Notes: generated from the sequence alone by a model not told the origin. Numbered from the stretch's first letter, positions 20,075-28,493 are shown. The stretch: DNA of 61,289 nt from a bacterium GBS-1 (GCA_001443005.1 LEKQ01000002.1:1-61289), one strand, 5' to 3'. Program-made: numbers and translations.

Positions 20075-20587
20075 TCACTCTATTAGAACTAGCCCGTAGT
20101 AGTTAGCCTTACAACTTCGGTCCTTTACCACATCTATTGGGAAGCCGAACTTTCGAACCGTGGCGTAAACGTCGATTCCGCAGGCTTCCATAGAAGGGCG
20201 GGCTTTCTCAGGGTGACGGCATGGGTATTCAAGCGGGCATGGATCGCAAAGCTCGCAGGGCCCAGAAGGCATGGTGAAGGCCTTGTAGTATCCTAGAAGG
20301 AAGAGCTCCCTTTCGAGCTCCGCGCAGATTTCCCTTAGGCTTCTCCAACCCTCGGGTTGCCAAAGCAGAATGGCTATGCGATAGGAGTCGAGGATCTTTC
20401 TCGTTTGGGATGGTTCAGGGGTATAGGGAGGACAGGTTAAGCATAGACCATATCCGTCACAGCCATACTGGCATTTCAAGCGAACCCATTCCTCGATTGC
20501 AACCTCTTTCGGGTCTATCAGCTTGAAGTCCTTAACCCTTCCTCTAAGTAGATTCTCAAGTAACTTTCTTAACTCTTCATCTTTCAT
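20075..20587 (-). CDS. DUF2284 cysteine-rich metal-binding protein
   Basis: About 170 residues from ATG 20587, which has GGAGGGAAG upstream; the frame extends to 20659 without a comparable site. Cysteines cluster as LKCQYGCDGYGLCLTCPPYTP and SGPCELCDPCPLEYPCRHP, with CGID later, the pattern of DUF2284 predicted metal or Fe-S proteins that are common in anaerobes. It heads the operon with the beta-propeller protein and nrdJ and diverges from the MoaD-like gene. Biochemical role is unknown. Confidence 0.8.
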   Translation of the reverse strand: MKDEELRKLLENLLRGRVKDFKLIDPKEVAIEEWVRLKCQYGCDGYGLCLTCPPYTPEPSQTRKILDSYRIAILLWQPEGWRSLREICAELERELFLLGYYKAFTMPSGPCELCDPCPLEYPCRHPEKARPSMEACGIDVYATVRKFGFPIDVVKDRSCKANYYGLVLIE

Positions 20588-20651
20588 TTTTCTTCCCTCC
20601 AGTGGCATTTTAACGATAAATATAATATCATATTGTTGGGGTGAGGAAAGC

Positions 20652-20867
20652 ATGACCATAAGGGTTTTAAACTATATATACGATGATAAAAGGGAGCTTA
20701 CGATCGAGGCCGATGCTCCCTTGAGGGTGAGGGATATATTGAATCGCGCTTCTATACCCCTTGATCTCTTTGGAATGGCCATAGCTGGGGGCAAGGTTCT
20801 GCTACTTGATGACCTTGTTCCCCCGGGAAGCGAGGTTAGGTTAATCCCTCCGGTAGGAGGGGGCTAG
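20652..20867 (+). CDS. MoaD/ThiS-like ubiquitin-fold sulfur carrier
   Basis: A 71-residue protein with the beta-grasp pattern of MoaD/ThiS: a first strand pair, PLRVRDILNRASIP, then GMAIAGGKVLLLDDLVPPGSEVRLIPPVGGG. The C-terminal glycines are the site adenylated and thiocarboxylated in sulfur carriers; here the end is GGG rather than the usual GG. ATG 20652 lies after GAGGAAAG. In AOR-containing anaerobes such carriers often serve tungstopterin synthesis, so it may support the enzyme at 42.1 kb; this is inference. Its stop overlaps the convergent polyferredoxin gene by four bases. Confidence 0.8.
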   Translation: MTIRVLNYIYDDKRELTIEADAPLRVRDILNRASIPLDLFGMAIAGGKVLLLDDLVPPGSEVRLIPPVGGG

Positions 20868-22093
20868 GGGAATAGTTTTATAGCTGATTTCCTGCACGTG
20901 TATTTGCACTCCAAGCAGGCTATGCATTCGCCATTGTCTATTATCGGTTTCTTGGAATCGGGCCTGCATTCTATCGCTCCCACGGGGCAGACCCCTTCCT
21001 TAGTACATAGACCGCACTCAACGCAGGAGCTCTCATCGAGCTTTATCTTAAAGTATGATAACTTTCCCGCTATCTTGAGTATCGCTCCTAAGGGGCATAC
21101 ATATCTGCAGAAAGGCCTGCTTATAAATATGGATAGAAGAAGCAGCAAGGCTAATATCCATAGGCTTAAGCTGCTTCCGCTGAGGTTAAAGAGGGTCTTG
21201 AAGGGTTCATGTTTTGAAAAGGCGTTGGATGAGCTCACCCAAGATAGGTATCCGAAGTATATTAGGACGAGGAATTTAAGCCATTTTAAAGGTCTATCGA
21301 TGCTTCGAGGTAGACCATGGTAGCACCTTAAAGGGCTTTCCTTTCTATGGATTAGCTCCTGAACCGCTCCGAGGGGGCATATCCATCCGCAAAACGCCCT
21401 TCCCACGATGAAGGTTAAAACCACGGGTATCGTGAATAATATAAGGGCTGTTCCGAAGAGGGTTTGGCCTCCGGAAATTAGGTAAAAGGGCGTTCCTACG
21501 GGTTCGGGACATCCCCCGAGGTAAAACCCTAAGATAATAGCGCTTAGGAAAAGCAAGGGTGTCCTATAGCTGGTCAGCTTTAGTAAGAAAGCTCCTACTC
21601 CTACACCGAAGAAACCGTACCATAGGATTAGATTTGTGGATGTCAAAGTGTTTTCCGGATTTTGAGCCTCTTTGACCTCAGGTGTGGGGGGTGGTGTTTC
21701 CTTCTGAGGAGGCGTCGGAACCCCTGCCTCGGAGGTAGTGACTTTCCCTTTAGCCTCTACAGTTATCAATCCCACTTTAGGGCAGTTTCTCTCGACGCGG
21801 ACCGTAGCATCTCCAGCTTCGTTGAATTGAACCTTAAACTCAAGGACATCTGGGGTTCCCTTCTTCCATGTGCCAGGGTCGACGATCTTTCCACGAGTCA
21901 CAATTATCTTCGTCTCCTCTATGGGTAGTATGCAGCTTCTGTGGGTTAGGTATCTCTCTAAGCGGAAGCTCACAACCTCGCCAACCTTAGCCTCGAAGCT
22001 ATTTGGTGTTATCCTAAGGTCGCATGCCAAGCTTACCCCTGATATAAACGCTATTAAGGCTATTGCAACTGAAATTATACGTAATTTTTTCAT
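20864..22093 (-). CDS. NapH/CcoG-like membrane polyferredoxin with N-terminal periplasmic domain
   Basis: A 409-residue protein in three parts. Residues 1-24 form a signal sequence, and about 25-125 form a beta-rich exported domain with a Pro/Thr linker (TPPPTPEVKE). About 150-330 hold four to five membrane helices, with GRAFCGWICPLGAVQE and RPFCRYVCPLGAI as the NapH/NosR-type CxxxCP motifs. The C-terminus has two ferredoxin [4Fe-4S] sites (CVECGLCTKEGVCPVG and CIACLECKYTCRKS). It likely moves electrons across or along the membrane; partners are not evident. The start overlaps the cupin stop (ATGA), so the two are coupled. Confidence 0.82.
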   Translation of the reverse strand: MKKLRIISVAIALIAFISGVSLACDLRITPNSFEAKVGEVVSFRLERYLTHRSCILPIEETKIIVTRGKIVDPGTWKKGTPDVLEFKVQFNEAGDATVRVERNCPKVGLITVEAKGKVTTSEAGVPTPPQKETPPPTPEVKEAQNPENTLTSTNLILWYGFFGVGVGAFLLKLTSYRTPLLFLSAIILGFYLGGCPEPVGTPFYLISGGQTLFGTALILFTIPVVLTFIVGRAFCGWICPLGAVQELIHRKESPLRCYHGLPRSIDRPLKWLKFLVLIYFGYLSWVSSSNAFSKHEPFKTLFNLSGSSLSLWILALLLLLSIFISRPFCRYVCPLGAILKIAGKLSYFKIKLDESSCVECGLCTKEGVCPVGAIECRPDSKKPIIDNGECIACLECKYTCRKSAIKLFP

Positions 22094-22410
22094 TCTCTTA
22101 TCATTATAAGTAACATCTTGAAACTGCTTTCTGCTTTAAGCGCATGTGGTTCGTTGGCTGGCATGATCACCGCGTCTCCAGCTTCAACCTTAAGCTTCCT
22201 TCCTGCGATCGTTATGTTCGCTACTCCCTCTAAGGCGAGAACCATGGCGTCATAAGGTGCGGTGTGCTCGCTTAAGCCTTGTCCCTCATCGAAGGCGAAA
22301 AGCGTTACCGTGCCCGTGTTTTTGTCGATGAGGGTTTTACTCACGATGGCTCCCCTTTGATAGTCTATTAGCTCAACCATCCTCGCCTTTTCTTTTAGCA
22401 AATCTTTCAT
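22090..22410 (-). CDS. Small single-domain cupin protein
   Basis: About 106 residues from ATG 22410, which has GGGAGG 6 bases upstream; an in-frame ATG at 22425 lies within the site itself. The two cupin motifs are visible as SEHTAPYDAMVLALEG and PANEPHALKAE. The first lacks the full HxH and keeps only one His, so metal binding may be reduced. It is translationally coupled to the polyferredoxin and starts just after the tmRNA 3' end. Such cupins often sense or bind small molecules; no specific role is known. Confidence 0.8.
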   Translation of the reverse strand: MKDLLKEKARMVELIDYQRGAIVSKTLIDKNTGTVTLFAFDEGQGLSEHTAPYDAMVLALEGVANITIAGRKLKVEAGDAVIMPANEPHALKAESSFKMLLIMIRE

Positions 22411-22432
22411 CTTTTTCCCTCCCATAAAAAAA

Positions 22433-22785
22433 TGGTGGAGGCGGCGGGATTCGAACCCGCGTCCGACACATAGTGATGCCGGAGCAGCTACGAGCGTAGC
22501 CCTTGTTTTTTCTTCCCCAAGAGGGCTCCCAAGGGCAGGATCCCTCTTAAGAGAGCCCCAAACCTTTCTCCCTGAAAGGCGGGGCGACCTTTCGAGGGAA
22601 TAGCCGCTAGCCTTTCACCCCTTTAACCTTAGCGGCGTCGGGCTAAAGGGATGGGCTGCTTCATTTAAGCAGCCATTGCGTAACCGTAGTCGGCATTTAT
22701 TTTTTCTTCCCGTTGTTTTACGAGGTTACGGGACCTCGGCTCGCTCTCCGCGCACGCCCATGTGCCGTCGAAACCGCTCGCCCCC
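22433..22785 (-). ncRNA. ssrA: Transfer-messenger RNA (tmRNA)
   Basis: On the minus strand the 5' end GGGGGCGAGCGGTTTCGACG and the 3' end GGTTCGAATCCCGCCGCCTC followed by CACCA form the tRNA-Ala-like part. The acceptor stem pairs seven bases with a G-U at the third pair, the alanine identity signal. The internal reading frame (22694-22665) encodes the tag ADYGYAMAA and stops with TAA. A run of seven T follows the CCA and may end transcription. smpB ends 2 bases upstream, so both parts of the ribosome-rescue system are co-encoded. Confidence 0.96.
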
Positions 22786-22786
22786 A

Positions 22787-23233
22787 CTACTTATACTTCA
22801 AAGCTCTTTCGATCTCTCGCCTTAAGTCCCTTTCAGCTATCTCTCTTCTCTTGTCATGAAGCTTTCTACCCTTGGCTAAGGCTAACTCAACCTTAGCCCT
22901 CCCCCTATCATTTATATATATCTTCAAAGGTATAAGTGTCAAGCCCCTTTCGTTTACCTTTCCCATAAGCCTGATGATCTCCTTCTTATGAAGAAGTAGC
23001 TTCCTAGGTCTAAGCGGGTCGTGATTGAAGTAAGACGCCTTATCATAAGGGGAGATATGCATATCGTATAGCCATAGCTCCCCATCCTTCACCTTGGCAT
23101 AGCTGTCCTTTAGGTTCACCTTTCCTTCCCTTATCGACTTTATCTCGCTTCCCTGAAGGACTATCCCGGCCTCATAGGTCTCGAGTATATCGTAATCGTG
23201 CTTCGCTTTCCTGTTTTGAGCTATCACTTTCAT
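22787..23233 (-). CDS. smpB: SsrA-binding protein SmpB
   Basis: A 148-residue tmRNA partner. [20 protein letters not shown] and [16 protein letters not shown] are the beta-barrel RNA-binding segments. The C-terminal [20 protein letters not shown] is the tail that enters the ribosomal mRNA path. It is transcribed with ssrA from a near-consensus promoter upstream. Confidence 0.96.
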   Translation of the reverse strand: MKVIAQNRKAKHDYDILETYEAGIVLQGSEIKSIREGKVNLKDSYAKVKDGELWLYDMHISPYDKASYFNHDPLRPRKLLLHKKEIIRLMGKVNERGLTLIPLKIYINDRGRAKVELALAKGRKLHDKRREIAERDLRREIERALKYK

Positions 23234-23242
23234 GGTTTATAA

Positions 23243-23271
23243 ATTATAGCACAAAATTTGTGGAAAGTCAA
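23243..23271 (-). promoter_or_regulatory. Strong sigma70-type promoter of smpB-ssrA
   Basis: On the minus strand TTGACT (23271-23266) and a perfect TATAAT (23248-23243) are separated by 17 bases, about ten bases before the smpB ATG, so the leader is very short. Confidence 0.7.
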
Positions 23272-23310
23272 AAAACGTTATGTTATAATGAGTTTGGGAG
23301 GTAATTAAAG

Positions 23311-23835
23311 ATGGAAAGCCACGTATTCTTTTGTGATGCTTATCTGGATATAGAAACGACGGGGTTAGATCCAGCCTGCTCGGATATCACCGTTCTGGGT
23401 CTATATCTAGAAGGCCAGAAGGGGGGGAGGATAGTTCAGCTTATTGGGGATGCGATAAATTATCTTAACCTGAGTCGCTTTTTAAATGGTGTTAAGAATA
23501 TTTACACCTTTAACGGTTCTAACTTTGATCTTCCCTTCATTAAGGAGAAGCTTGGTATAGACCTGCGGATCTTCTTTAACCATTGTGATCTAATGTATGT
23601 TTGTCGAGGGCTCGGGCTTTACGGAGGACTAAAGGTGGTGGAGAAGAAGCTCGGTATAAGAAGGAGATTGGTAGATATAGATGGTAGGGTTGCCGTGTTT
23701 CTCTGGAGAGAGTATAAAAGCTCGGGGGACTTAAACTGCTTAAGGATACTCTTGGAGTATAACAGGGAGGACGTATATAACCTCAAGATTTTGAGAAAGA
23801 AGTTGGAGGAAATTTTTAGAGAGAGAAGCTTGTAG
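23311..23835 (+). CDS. RNase H-fold 3'-5' exonuclease-like protein (YprB type)
   Basis: A 174-residue DnaQ/RNase H-fold protein. The DEDD acidic residues appear as YLDIETTGLDP, TFNGSNFDLPFI and YNREDVYNL, the last with the Tyr/Asp spacing of DEDDy-type nucleases. It matches the YprB RNase H-like domain, here without the TPR or Cas4-like additions of larger homologues. ATG after GGGAGGTAATT; a TATAAT lies at 23284-23289. It is a single gene divergent from smpB. Substrate unknown. Confidence 0.78.
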   Translation: MESHVFFCDAYLDIETTGLDPACSDITVLGLYLEGQKGGRIVQLIGDAINYLNLSRFLNGVKNIYTFNGSNFDLPFIKEKLGIDLRIFFNHCDLMYVCRGLGLYGGLKVVEKKLGIRRRLVDIDGRVAVFLWREYKSSGDLNCLRILLEYNREDVYNLKILRKKLEEIFRERSL

Positions 23836-23922
23836 TATTAGCTTTAGGCCATGATTTTTAAGCTTTCGTCTTTTTAATTATAGAATATAATTTAATAAAG
23901 ACGAACAAAGGGGGTGTTTTTA

Positions 23923-25287
23923 ATGTCCTTAGCGTTTATTGTGGTGATGGTTTATCTCGCTGCAGTGGTCCTCGTGAGCACCTATTATACCAGGTTTATC
24001 AAGACATCTGAGGATTTCACGGTTGCGGGTAGAACTTTGCCTGGCTTGATTCTCGCTGGCACCTTCGTTGCCACCTGGATGGGTTCCGGGACCGTCGTTG
24101 GAGGGACCAACTCCTTGGCCTATAGACATGGTCCCTGGGTTGCCATAATCTTTGGTATGGCCGCGCCGATCGGCATAGTTATGCTTTACTTTCTCTCTAA
24201 GAAGATACACGAGCTTAAGATGCAGACCGTTCCCGATATCCTCGAGTATAGGTATGGTGAAGCGGCAAGGATCATAGGAAGCCTCATAATCATGCTGGCC
24301 TATGTTGGTATAACCTCCTATCAGTATAGCGGTGTTGGCTTCGTTTTAAACGCTACTCTGGGAATACCGACTAAGGTAGGCATCCTGATAGGGGCCATCG
24401 TCGTCATAGGGTCCGCCGTCCTCGGAGGGCTCTACTCGGTAGCTTACACCGACTTCATGAGCGCCTGTATCATGCTTTTGGGTTTGTCCATAGGTATTCC
24501 CTATGCTATAAGCTCCGCTGGTGGTTGGTCGACGATAGCCTCGAAGCTTCCGCCAGAGCACCTTAAGCTCGGAGGGTTAAGCGCGCTATCCATAATGGGT
24601 TATTTCTTCCCGCTTTTCTTCCTTATCCTAGGTGATCAAAACATGTATCAGAGGTTCTTCGCCGCGAAGGACCCTAAGGCTGCGAAGTGGGGGGCCATAG
24701 GCTGGTTCTTCGGCGTTTTAGTCGTTATGCCCCTCGTTGCCTTTGGCGCTACTGCCTCAAGGGCACTATTCCCCAACATCAACCCAGGTATGGCTCTAAT
24801 AAAGCTCTCTTCCGATGTGATGCCTCAGATACTTGGTGCCTTCTGTCTTGCCGCCATATCGGCCTTCATAATCACCACCGGAAACTCATACCTTCTATCC
24901 AGTGCAGTTAACTTAGGGTGGGATATATACGCCCGAGTTATAAATCGAAGTGCGACCGATAAACATCGTCTGGCTGTGACTCGATGGGGAGTTGTAGTTT
25001 TAGGCATATTGGCCTATGTGCTTATAACCTACTTCCCAACGGTCTTAGCGGTTCAGATGTATGCCTATACGATGTACGGTGCTTCGATAACGCCTGCCCT
25101 GCTTGCTGCTGTTTTGTATCCCAATATTAAGCCTGCGGCTGGCGTATCGAGCATGCTCGTAGGTGCTGTAGCAACGCTGGCTTGGGAGCTTTCCGGTAAG
25201 CCCTACGGTTTGGCAAGCGTCATAATTGCAGCTCCCTTGGCAATAGTCACGCTGATTTTGGTTAACGCCTTGGCTCCGAAAAGGTGA
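23923..25287 (+). CDS. Sodium:solute symporter (SSS family)
   Basis: About 454 residues with some 13 membrane helices. ATWMGSGTVVGGTNSLAYRHG near the N-terminus and the later segment NMYQRFFAAKDPKAAKWGA are SSS signatures, the former in the Na+/substrate region. The frame opens at GTG 23914, but AAAGGGGGTG correctly positions ATG 23923. It is 16 bases upstream of the M24 gene and probably imports that enzyme's substrate. SSS substrates cannot be read from sequence; amino acids, proline or short organic acids are typical. Confidence 0.88.
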   Translation: MSLAFIVVMVYLAAVVLVSTYYTRFIKTSEDFTVAGRTLPGLILAGTFVATWMGSGTVVGGTNSLAYRHGPWVAIIFGMAAPIGIVMLYFLSKKIHELKMQTVPDILEYRYGEAARIIGSLIIMLAYVGITSYQYSGVGFVLNATLGIPTKVGILIGAIVVIGSAVLGGLYSVAYTDFMSACIMLLGLSIGIPYAISSAGGWSTIASKLPPEHLKLGGLSALSIMGYFFPLFFLILGDQNMYQRFFAAKDPKAAKWGAIGWFFGVLVVMPLVAFGATASRALFPNINPGMALIKLSSDVMPQILGAFCLAAISAFIITTGNSYLLSSAVNLGWDIYARVINRSATDKHRLAVTRWGVVVLGILAYVLITYFPTVLAVQMYAYTMYGASITPALLAAVLYPNIKPAAGVSSMLVGAVATLAWELSGKPYGLASVIIAAPLAIVTLILVNALAPKR

Positions 25288-25303
25288 AAGGGGTGATGTG
25301 GTT

Positions 25304-26440
25304 TTGAAGGGGATATCTCGGAGAGTTAGTAGGTTAAGGGAGTACCTTTTAAACAGCGGGCTTGATTTCGCCCTGATACTCAATCCTTTAAATCAATATT
25401 ACTACACCGGGTTCTACGCCTTAATATATAGTCGCCCTATCCTCTTCCTTATATCTCAGGATGAGACTCACTTGATCGTTCCATGCCTTGAGGAGCTTCA
25501 CGCGAAGGAGGACGCTAAGGTAGACCATATTCACGTTTACTATGAGCATCCTGAGAAGGCTCAAGAGGGGATAGATCCTCTTAAGATGGTTAGGGATATC
25601 ATAGCTAAGAGGGGATGGAGAAGAGGAGGTATCGAGAGGGATTCCCTCCCATTGAGCTTTTGGGAGCTCTTAAGCGATGCTGGAGTTAAGGAGCTTAGGG
25701 ATGTCGGCGGCTTCGTCTTAAGGGAGAGACTTGTTAAGGATGATGAGGAGCTTGACTTGATAAGGAAGGCTGGAAAGATCGTTAGCGTAGGTGTAGTGGA
25801 GAGCATGAAGGCTATAAGGGAAGATATAACGGAGATAGAAATAGATGGGGTGGGTAGCTTAGCCCTTTTAAAGAGCGCGGCTGAGGAGCTTCCGGGAAGG
25901 AGGCTTGAGCTCTTCGTTATGTCTCCATCGGGAAGGGAAAGAAGCGCCCTGCCTCACGTCTTTTCCATATCTAGGAAGCTTAAAAAGGGAGACATAATCA
26001 TACACAGCCGTCAGGTTGCCCTTGATGGTTATAGGGCGGAGTGTGAGAGGACGGTTTTCTTAGGTGATCCCACGCCTAAGGATAGAGAGTACTTTAAGGT
26101 GATGCTTGAGGCTCAGAGGGCGGCGATCGAAGCAGTTAGGGCTGGGGTAAGGTGCAAGGATGTAGATAACGCTGCGCGAAGCATCATAGCCAAAGCCGGC
26201 TTAGCTGAGTTTGCTATTCATAGGACGGGACACGGTTTAGGTTTAAGTGCTCATGAGGGACCTTATCTCAGGTTCGATTCGGATGACCTTCTTGAGGAGG
26301 GCATGGTTGTGAGCATCGAGCCCGGCTTCTACATTCCGGGTGTGGGTGGCTTTAGGCATTCCGACACAGTCATAGTTACCTCCAAGGGGCCTGAGCTCAT
26401 AACCTCGGCTCCGGCAGAGCTTGAGGAGTGCATAGTTTAA
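25304..26440 (+). CDS. M24-family (creatinase/Xaa-Pro peptidase-fold) protein with altered metal site
   Basis: About 378 residues: a creatinase N-terminal domain (1-135) and a pita-bread M24 domain. Of the five usual metal ligands only the His in HRTGHGLGL and the Glu in SIEPGFY remain. The first Asp aligns with His/Ser in IIIHSRQ, the second with Glu in AECERTVFLG, and the last Glu with Ser in FRHSDTV. The ERT spelling matches creatinase, which works without metal. A C-N hydrolase such as an amidinohydrolase or ectoine hydrolase-like enzyme is therefore more likely than a dipeptidase. TTG 25304 is preferred over GTG 25298 from spacing to AAAGGGGTGA. It is coupled to the symporter. Confidence 0.75.
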   Translation: MKGISRRVSRLREYLLNSGLDFALILNPLNQYYYTGFYALIYSRPILFLISQDETHLIVPCLEELHAKEDAKVDHIHVYYEHPEKAQEGIDPLKMVRDIIAKRGWRRGGIERDSLPLSFWELLSDAGVKELRDVGGFVLRERLVKDDEELDLIRKAGKIVSVGVVESMKAIREDITEIEIDGVGSLALLKSAAEELPGRRLELFVMSPSGRERSALPHVFSISRKLKKGDIIIHSRQVALDGYRAECERTVFLGDPTPKDREYFKVMLEAQRAAIEAVRAGVRCKDVDNAARSIIAKAGLAEFAIHRTGHGLGLSAHEGPYLRFDSDDLLEEGMVVSIEPGFYIPGVGGFRHSDTVIVTSKGPELITSAPAELEECIV

Positions 26441-26447
26441 GAGAATA

Positions 26448-26474
26448 AAAGGGGGGTAGGAAATACCCCCCTTT
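26448..26474 (+). terminator. Intrinsic terminator after the symporter/M24 pair
   Basis: An 11-bp stem (26448-26458 with 26464-26474) with a five-base loop, starting 7 bases after the stop and ending in TTT, followed by AAACTTTTT. Confidence 0.65.
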
Positions 26475-26536
26475 AAACTTTTTAAGCCCATATACTGTTA
26501 AGCGACCGCCCTTTTGTAGACCGGACTTCTTAACGC

Positions 26537-26565
26537 TTGACATAGATACCTCTAGGGGCTATAAT
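26537..26565 (+). promoter_or_regulatory. Full-consensus sigma70 promoter of the DUF4198 gene
   Basis: TTGACA (26537-26542) and TATAAT (26560-26565) are exactly 17 bases apart, a perfect consensus. It overlaps an in-frame ATG at 26564, ruling that out as the start. The gene should be strongly expressed. Confidence 0.8.
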
Positions 26566-26608
26566 GCTACTATATGATAAAAACGTGTTACTAAGGAGGG
26601 ATTGGTCG

Positions 26609-27436
26609 ATGAGAAGGTATGGGTTTGCTTTGCTTTTGCTGGTGCTTTTGCTTCTTTCTTCCCCTTGCTTTGCCCACTTTCAGCTTATAATCCCGTCTAA
26701 GGTATTCGTTGAGGGCTCTCCAGAGAAGGTGGAGTTTTTCATGCCCTTCACTCATCCTATGGAAGGTGGGCCGATAATGGATGTAGATAAGCCTGTGGAG
26801 TTCGGATTCTTCTTCGGTGGAGAAAGAAAGATCCTTAACGATGCCGTTAATGTGATTGAGCTTGGGGCTTTCCCATCGTGGCATCCTGAACACGCGAAGC
26901 ATAAGGATAAGAAGGCTCGCGCCTATAAAGCTCAGGTTTTGGTGGATAAGCCCGGAGATTACATATTTTACGTCATCCCTCAGCCCTACTTTGAGGCTGA
27001 AGAAGGGCGCTTCATATGGCAGATGGCCAAGGTCGTGGTTAACGCCTTTGGAGCTGAAGAGGGTTGGGATAGTCCCGTTGGGCTTGAAGCTGAGATAATA
27101 CCCCTCGTTAAGCCTTACGCCCTTTGGGTAGGTAATGAGTTCAAGGGGAAGGTGATGATCGGTGGAAAGCCTGCTTCTGGAGTTTGCGTTGAGGTTGAAT
27201 ACTACAACGAGGATGGTAAAGTTAAGGGGTTGCCCTCGGATGCCTTCATAACTCAGGTGGTTAAGACCGATGAAAACGGCGTCTTTTCCTACGTTATACC
27301 CTGGGCGGGTTGGTGGGGCTTTTCCGCTATAGGTGAGGGAGGAGAAAGGGAGCACCAAGGTAAGAAATACCCCGTTGAGCTCGATGCAGTTATCTGGGTT
27401 AAGGCCTTTCCATTGCCTGAGGGGGTAAAAAGGTGA
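26609..27436 (+). CDS. Exported DUF4198 protein (NikK-like)
   Basis: About 275 residues. A signal peptide (1-23) ends in CFA, so His is the first mature residue (HFQLIIPSK), a feature of the nickel/cobalt-related DUF4198 family, where the exposed N-terminal His can bind metal. Two beta-rich regions follow; the second (PYALWVGNEFKGKVMIGGKP, then KTDENGVFSYVIP) resembles a carboxypeptidase-regulatory fold. The start is set by AAGGAGG at 26592-26598 and by the promoter. It stands alone, but a Ni/Co ECF transporter lies at 36 kb. A role in metal capture is family-based inference. Confidence 0.78.
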   Translation: MRRYGFALLLLVLLLLSSPCFAHFQLIIPSKVFVEGSPEKVEFFMPFTHPMEGGPIMDVDKPVEFGFFFGGERKILNDAVNVIELGAFPSWHPEHAKHKDKKARAYKAQVLVDKPGDYIFYVIPQPYFEAEEGRFIWQMAKVVVNAFGAEEGWDSPVGLEAEIIPLVKPYALWVGNEFKGKVMIGGKPASGVCVEVEYYNEDGKVKGLPSDAFITQVVKTDENGVFSYVIPWAGWWGFSAIGEGGEREHQGKKYPVELDAVIWVKAFPLPEGVKR

Positions 27437-27462
27437 GGCTAAAGCAAGGCTTTAGCCTCACC
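27432..27462 (-). terminator. Intrinsic terminator of the kinase-pdxA2 operon
   Basis: A 14-bp perfect stem (27432-27445 with 27449-27462) and three-base loop. On the minus strand it is followed by TTTTTACC. It begins inside the last codons of the plus-strand DUF4198 gene and may also terminate that gene weakly. Confidence 0.65.
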
Positions 27463-27467
27463 ATGAT

Positions 27468-28493
27468 TCATATATAGTCGTTTATCTCCTTCCAGAAGGG
27501 GGCGAGGCGTACCGCCAACCTGATAGATTCAAGCATGCTTCGCTCGCTTGCTATCCCTTTACCCGCTATATCAAAGGCTGTTCCATGATCGACTGATGTG
27601 CGGACCACCGGTAGCCCTACCGTTATGTTAACCCCCTCGTCGAAATAGAGGGTCTTAAAGGGGATGTGCCCCTGGTCGTGATACATAACCACGATGAAGT
27701 TGAATTCTCCTCTTTTAGCCTTGGGAAAGAGGGCATCTGCCGGCCATGGGCCGCTCACGTTTATACCCATCTCCTTAGCTAAATCGATCGCTGGCTTTAT
27801 TATTCTGATTTCCTCGTCTCCGAATAATCCTTCTTCACCTGCATGAGGATTAAGTCCAGCGACGGCTATGGGCTTAGATGTCAAGTTTAGCGCCTTAGCT
27901 AGCGCATGGGAGATCTTGATTTTTTCCAATACCTCTTCCACGCTTATCCTCTTAGGGACGTCTTTAAAGGCGATGTGTGTAGTGACGTGCGTGACGAAAA
28001 GATTATCGCAGGCTAAAACCATGGCGTATCTTTCCCTTTCAAAGAGCTCAGCTAGTAATTCCGTATGCCCTGAGAAGTTATAGCCGGCGAGGTTAATAGC
28101 CTTCTTGTTTATCGGAGCCGTGACGATAGCATCTATTTCCCCTTTCTTGGCCAACTCGCTTGCTCTCACTATATAGCTAACGGCGGCAGCCCCAGCTATA
28201 GCTTGAAGCTTCCCCTTCTCTATCCTCTCAAGGGATGGAGACGGGTCTATGACATTTACGGTGGGGTATCCGAAGATCGCTTCCTTTACGCTTTCTATCT
28301 CCCTTATCGTAAGCTCGACCTTTGAAGAGTATAAAGTCTTCATCTCCTCCCTTAGGATCCTTGGGCTACCTATCACAACGGGTTTGGAGATCTCGTGAAT
28401 CTCCCTATAGTTAAGCGCCTTTAATATTATCTCCGGGCCTATTCCCGCTGGGTCCCCCATCGTTATGCCAATTATGGGTGGTTTCCTACTCAT
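27468..28493 (-). CDS. pdxA2: PdxA2-type 4-phospho-D-threonate/erythronate dehydrogenase
   Basis: A 341-residue PdxA-family NAD-dependent metal enzyme. ITMGDPAGIGPEI, FSGHTELLAELF with the metal His, NPHAGEEGLFG and YHDQGHIPFK carry the conserved ligands. It is coupled (ATGA) to a DUF1537 kinase. Kinase plus PdxA2 is the established pair for D-threonate/D-erythronate breakdown to a triose phosphate. PLP synthesis here is covered by pdxS/pdxT at 45 kb, so a biosynthetic PdxA role is unlikely. Which acid sugar is used cannot be told from sequence. Confidence 0.85.
   Translation of the reverse strand: MSRKPPIIGITMGDPAGIGPEIILKALNYREIHEISKPVVIGSPRILREEMKTLYSSKVELTIREIESVKEAIFGYPTVNVIDPSPSLERIEKGKLQAIAGAAAVSYIVRASELAKKGEIDAIVTAPINKKAINLAGYNFSGHTELLAELFERERYAMVLACDNLFVTHVTTHIAFKDVPKRISVEEVLEKIKISHALAKALNLTSKPIAVAGLNPHAGEEGLFGDEEIRIIKPAIDLAKEMGINVSGPWPADALFPKAKRGEFNFIVVMYHDQGHIPFKTLYFDEGVNITVGLPVVRTSVDHGTAFDIAGKGIASERSMLESIRLAVRLAPFWKEINDYI

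Noticed and set aside
20523-20867. 114-residue start for the MoaD-like protein
   Set aside because: The added N-terminus runs antisense through the DUF2284 start region; ATG 20652 has its own site and gives the normal family length.
26591-27358. 255-codon minus-strand frame opposite the DUF4198 gene
   Set aside because: Length alone is not evidence; the plus-strand gene has a consensus promoter, ribosome-binding site, signal peptide and family match, while the antisense product has none.
27468-28493. PdxA of pyridoxal phosphate biosynthesis
   Set aside because: Coupling to a DUF1537 kinase and the presence of pdxS/pdxT favour the catabolic PdxA2.
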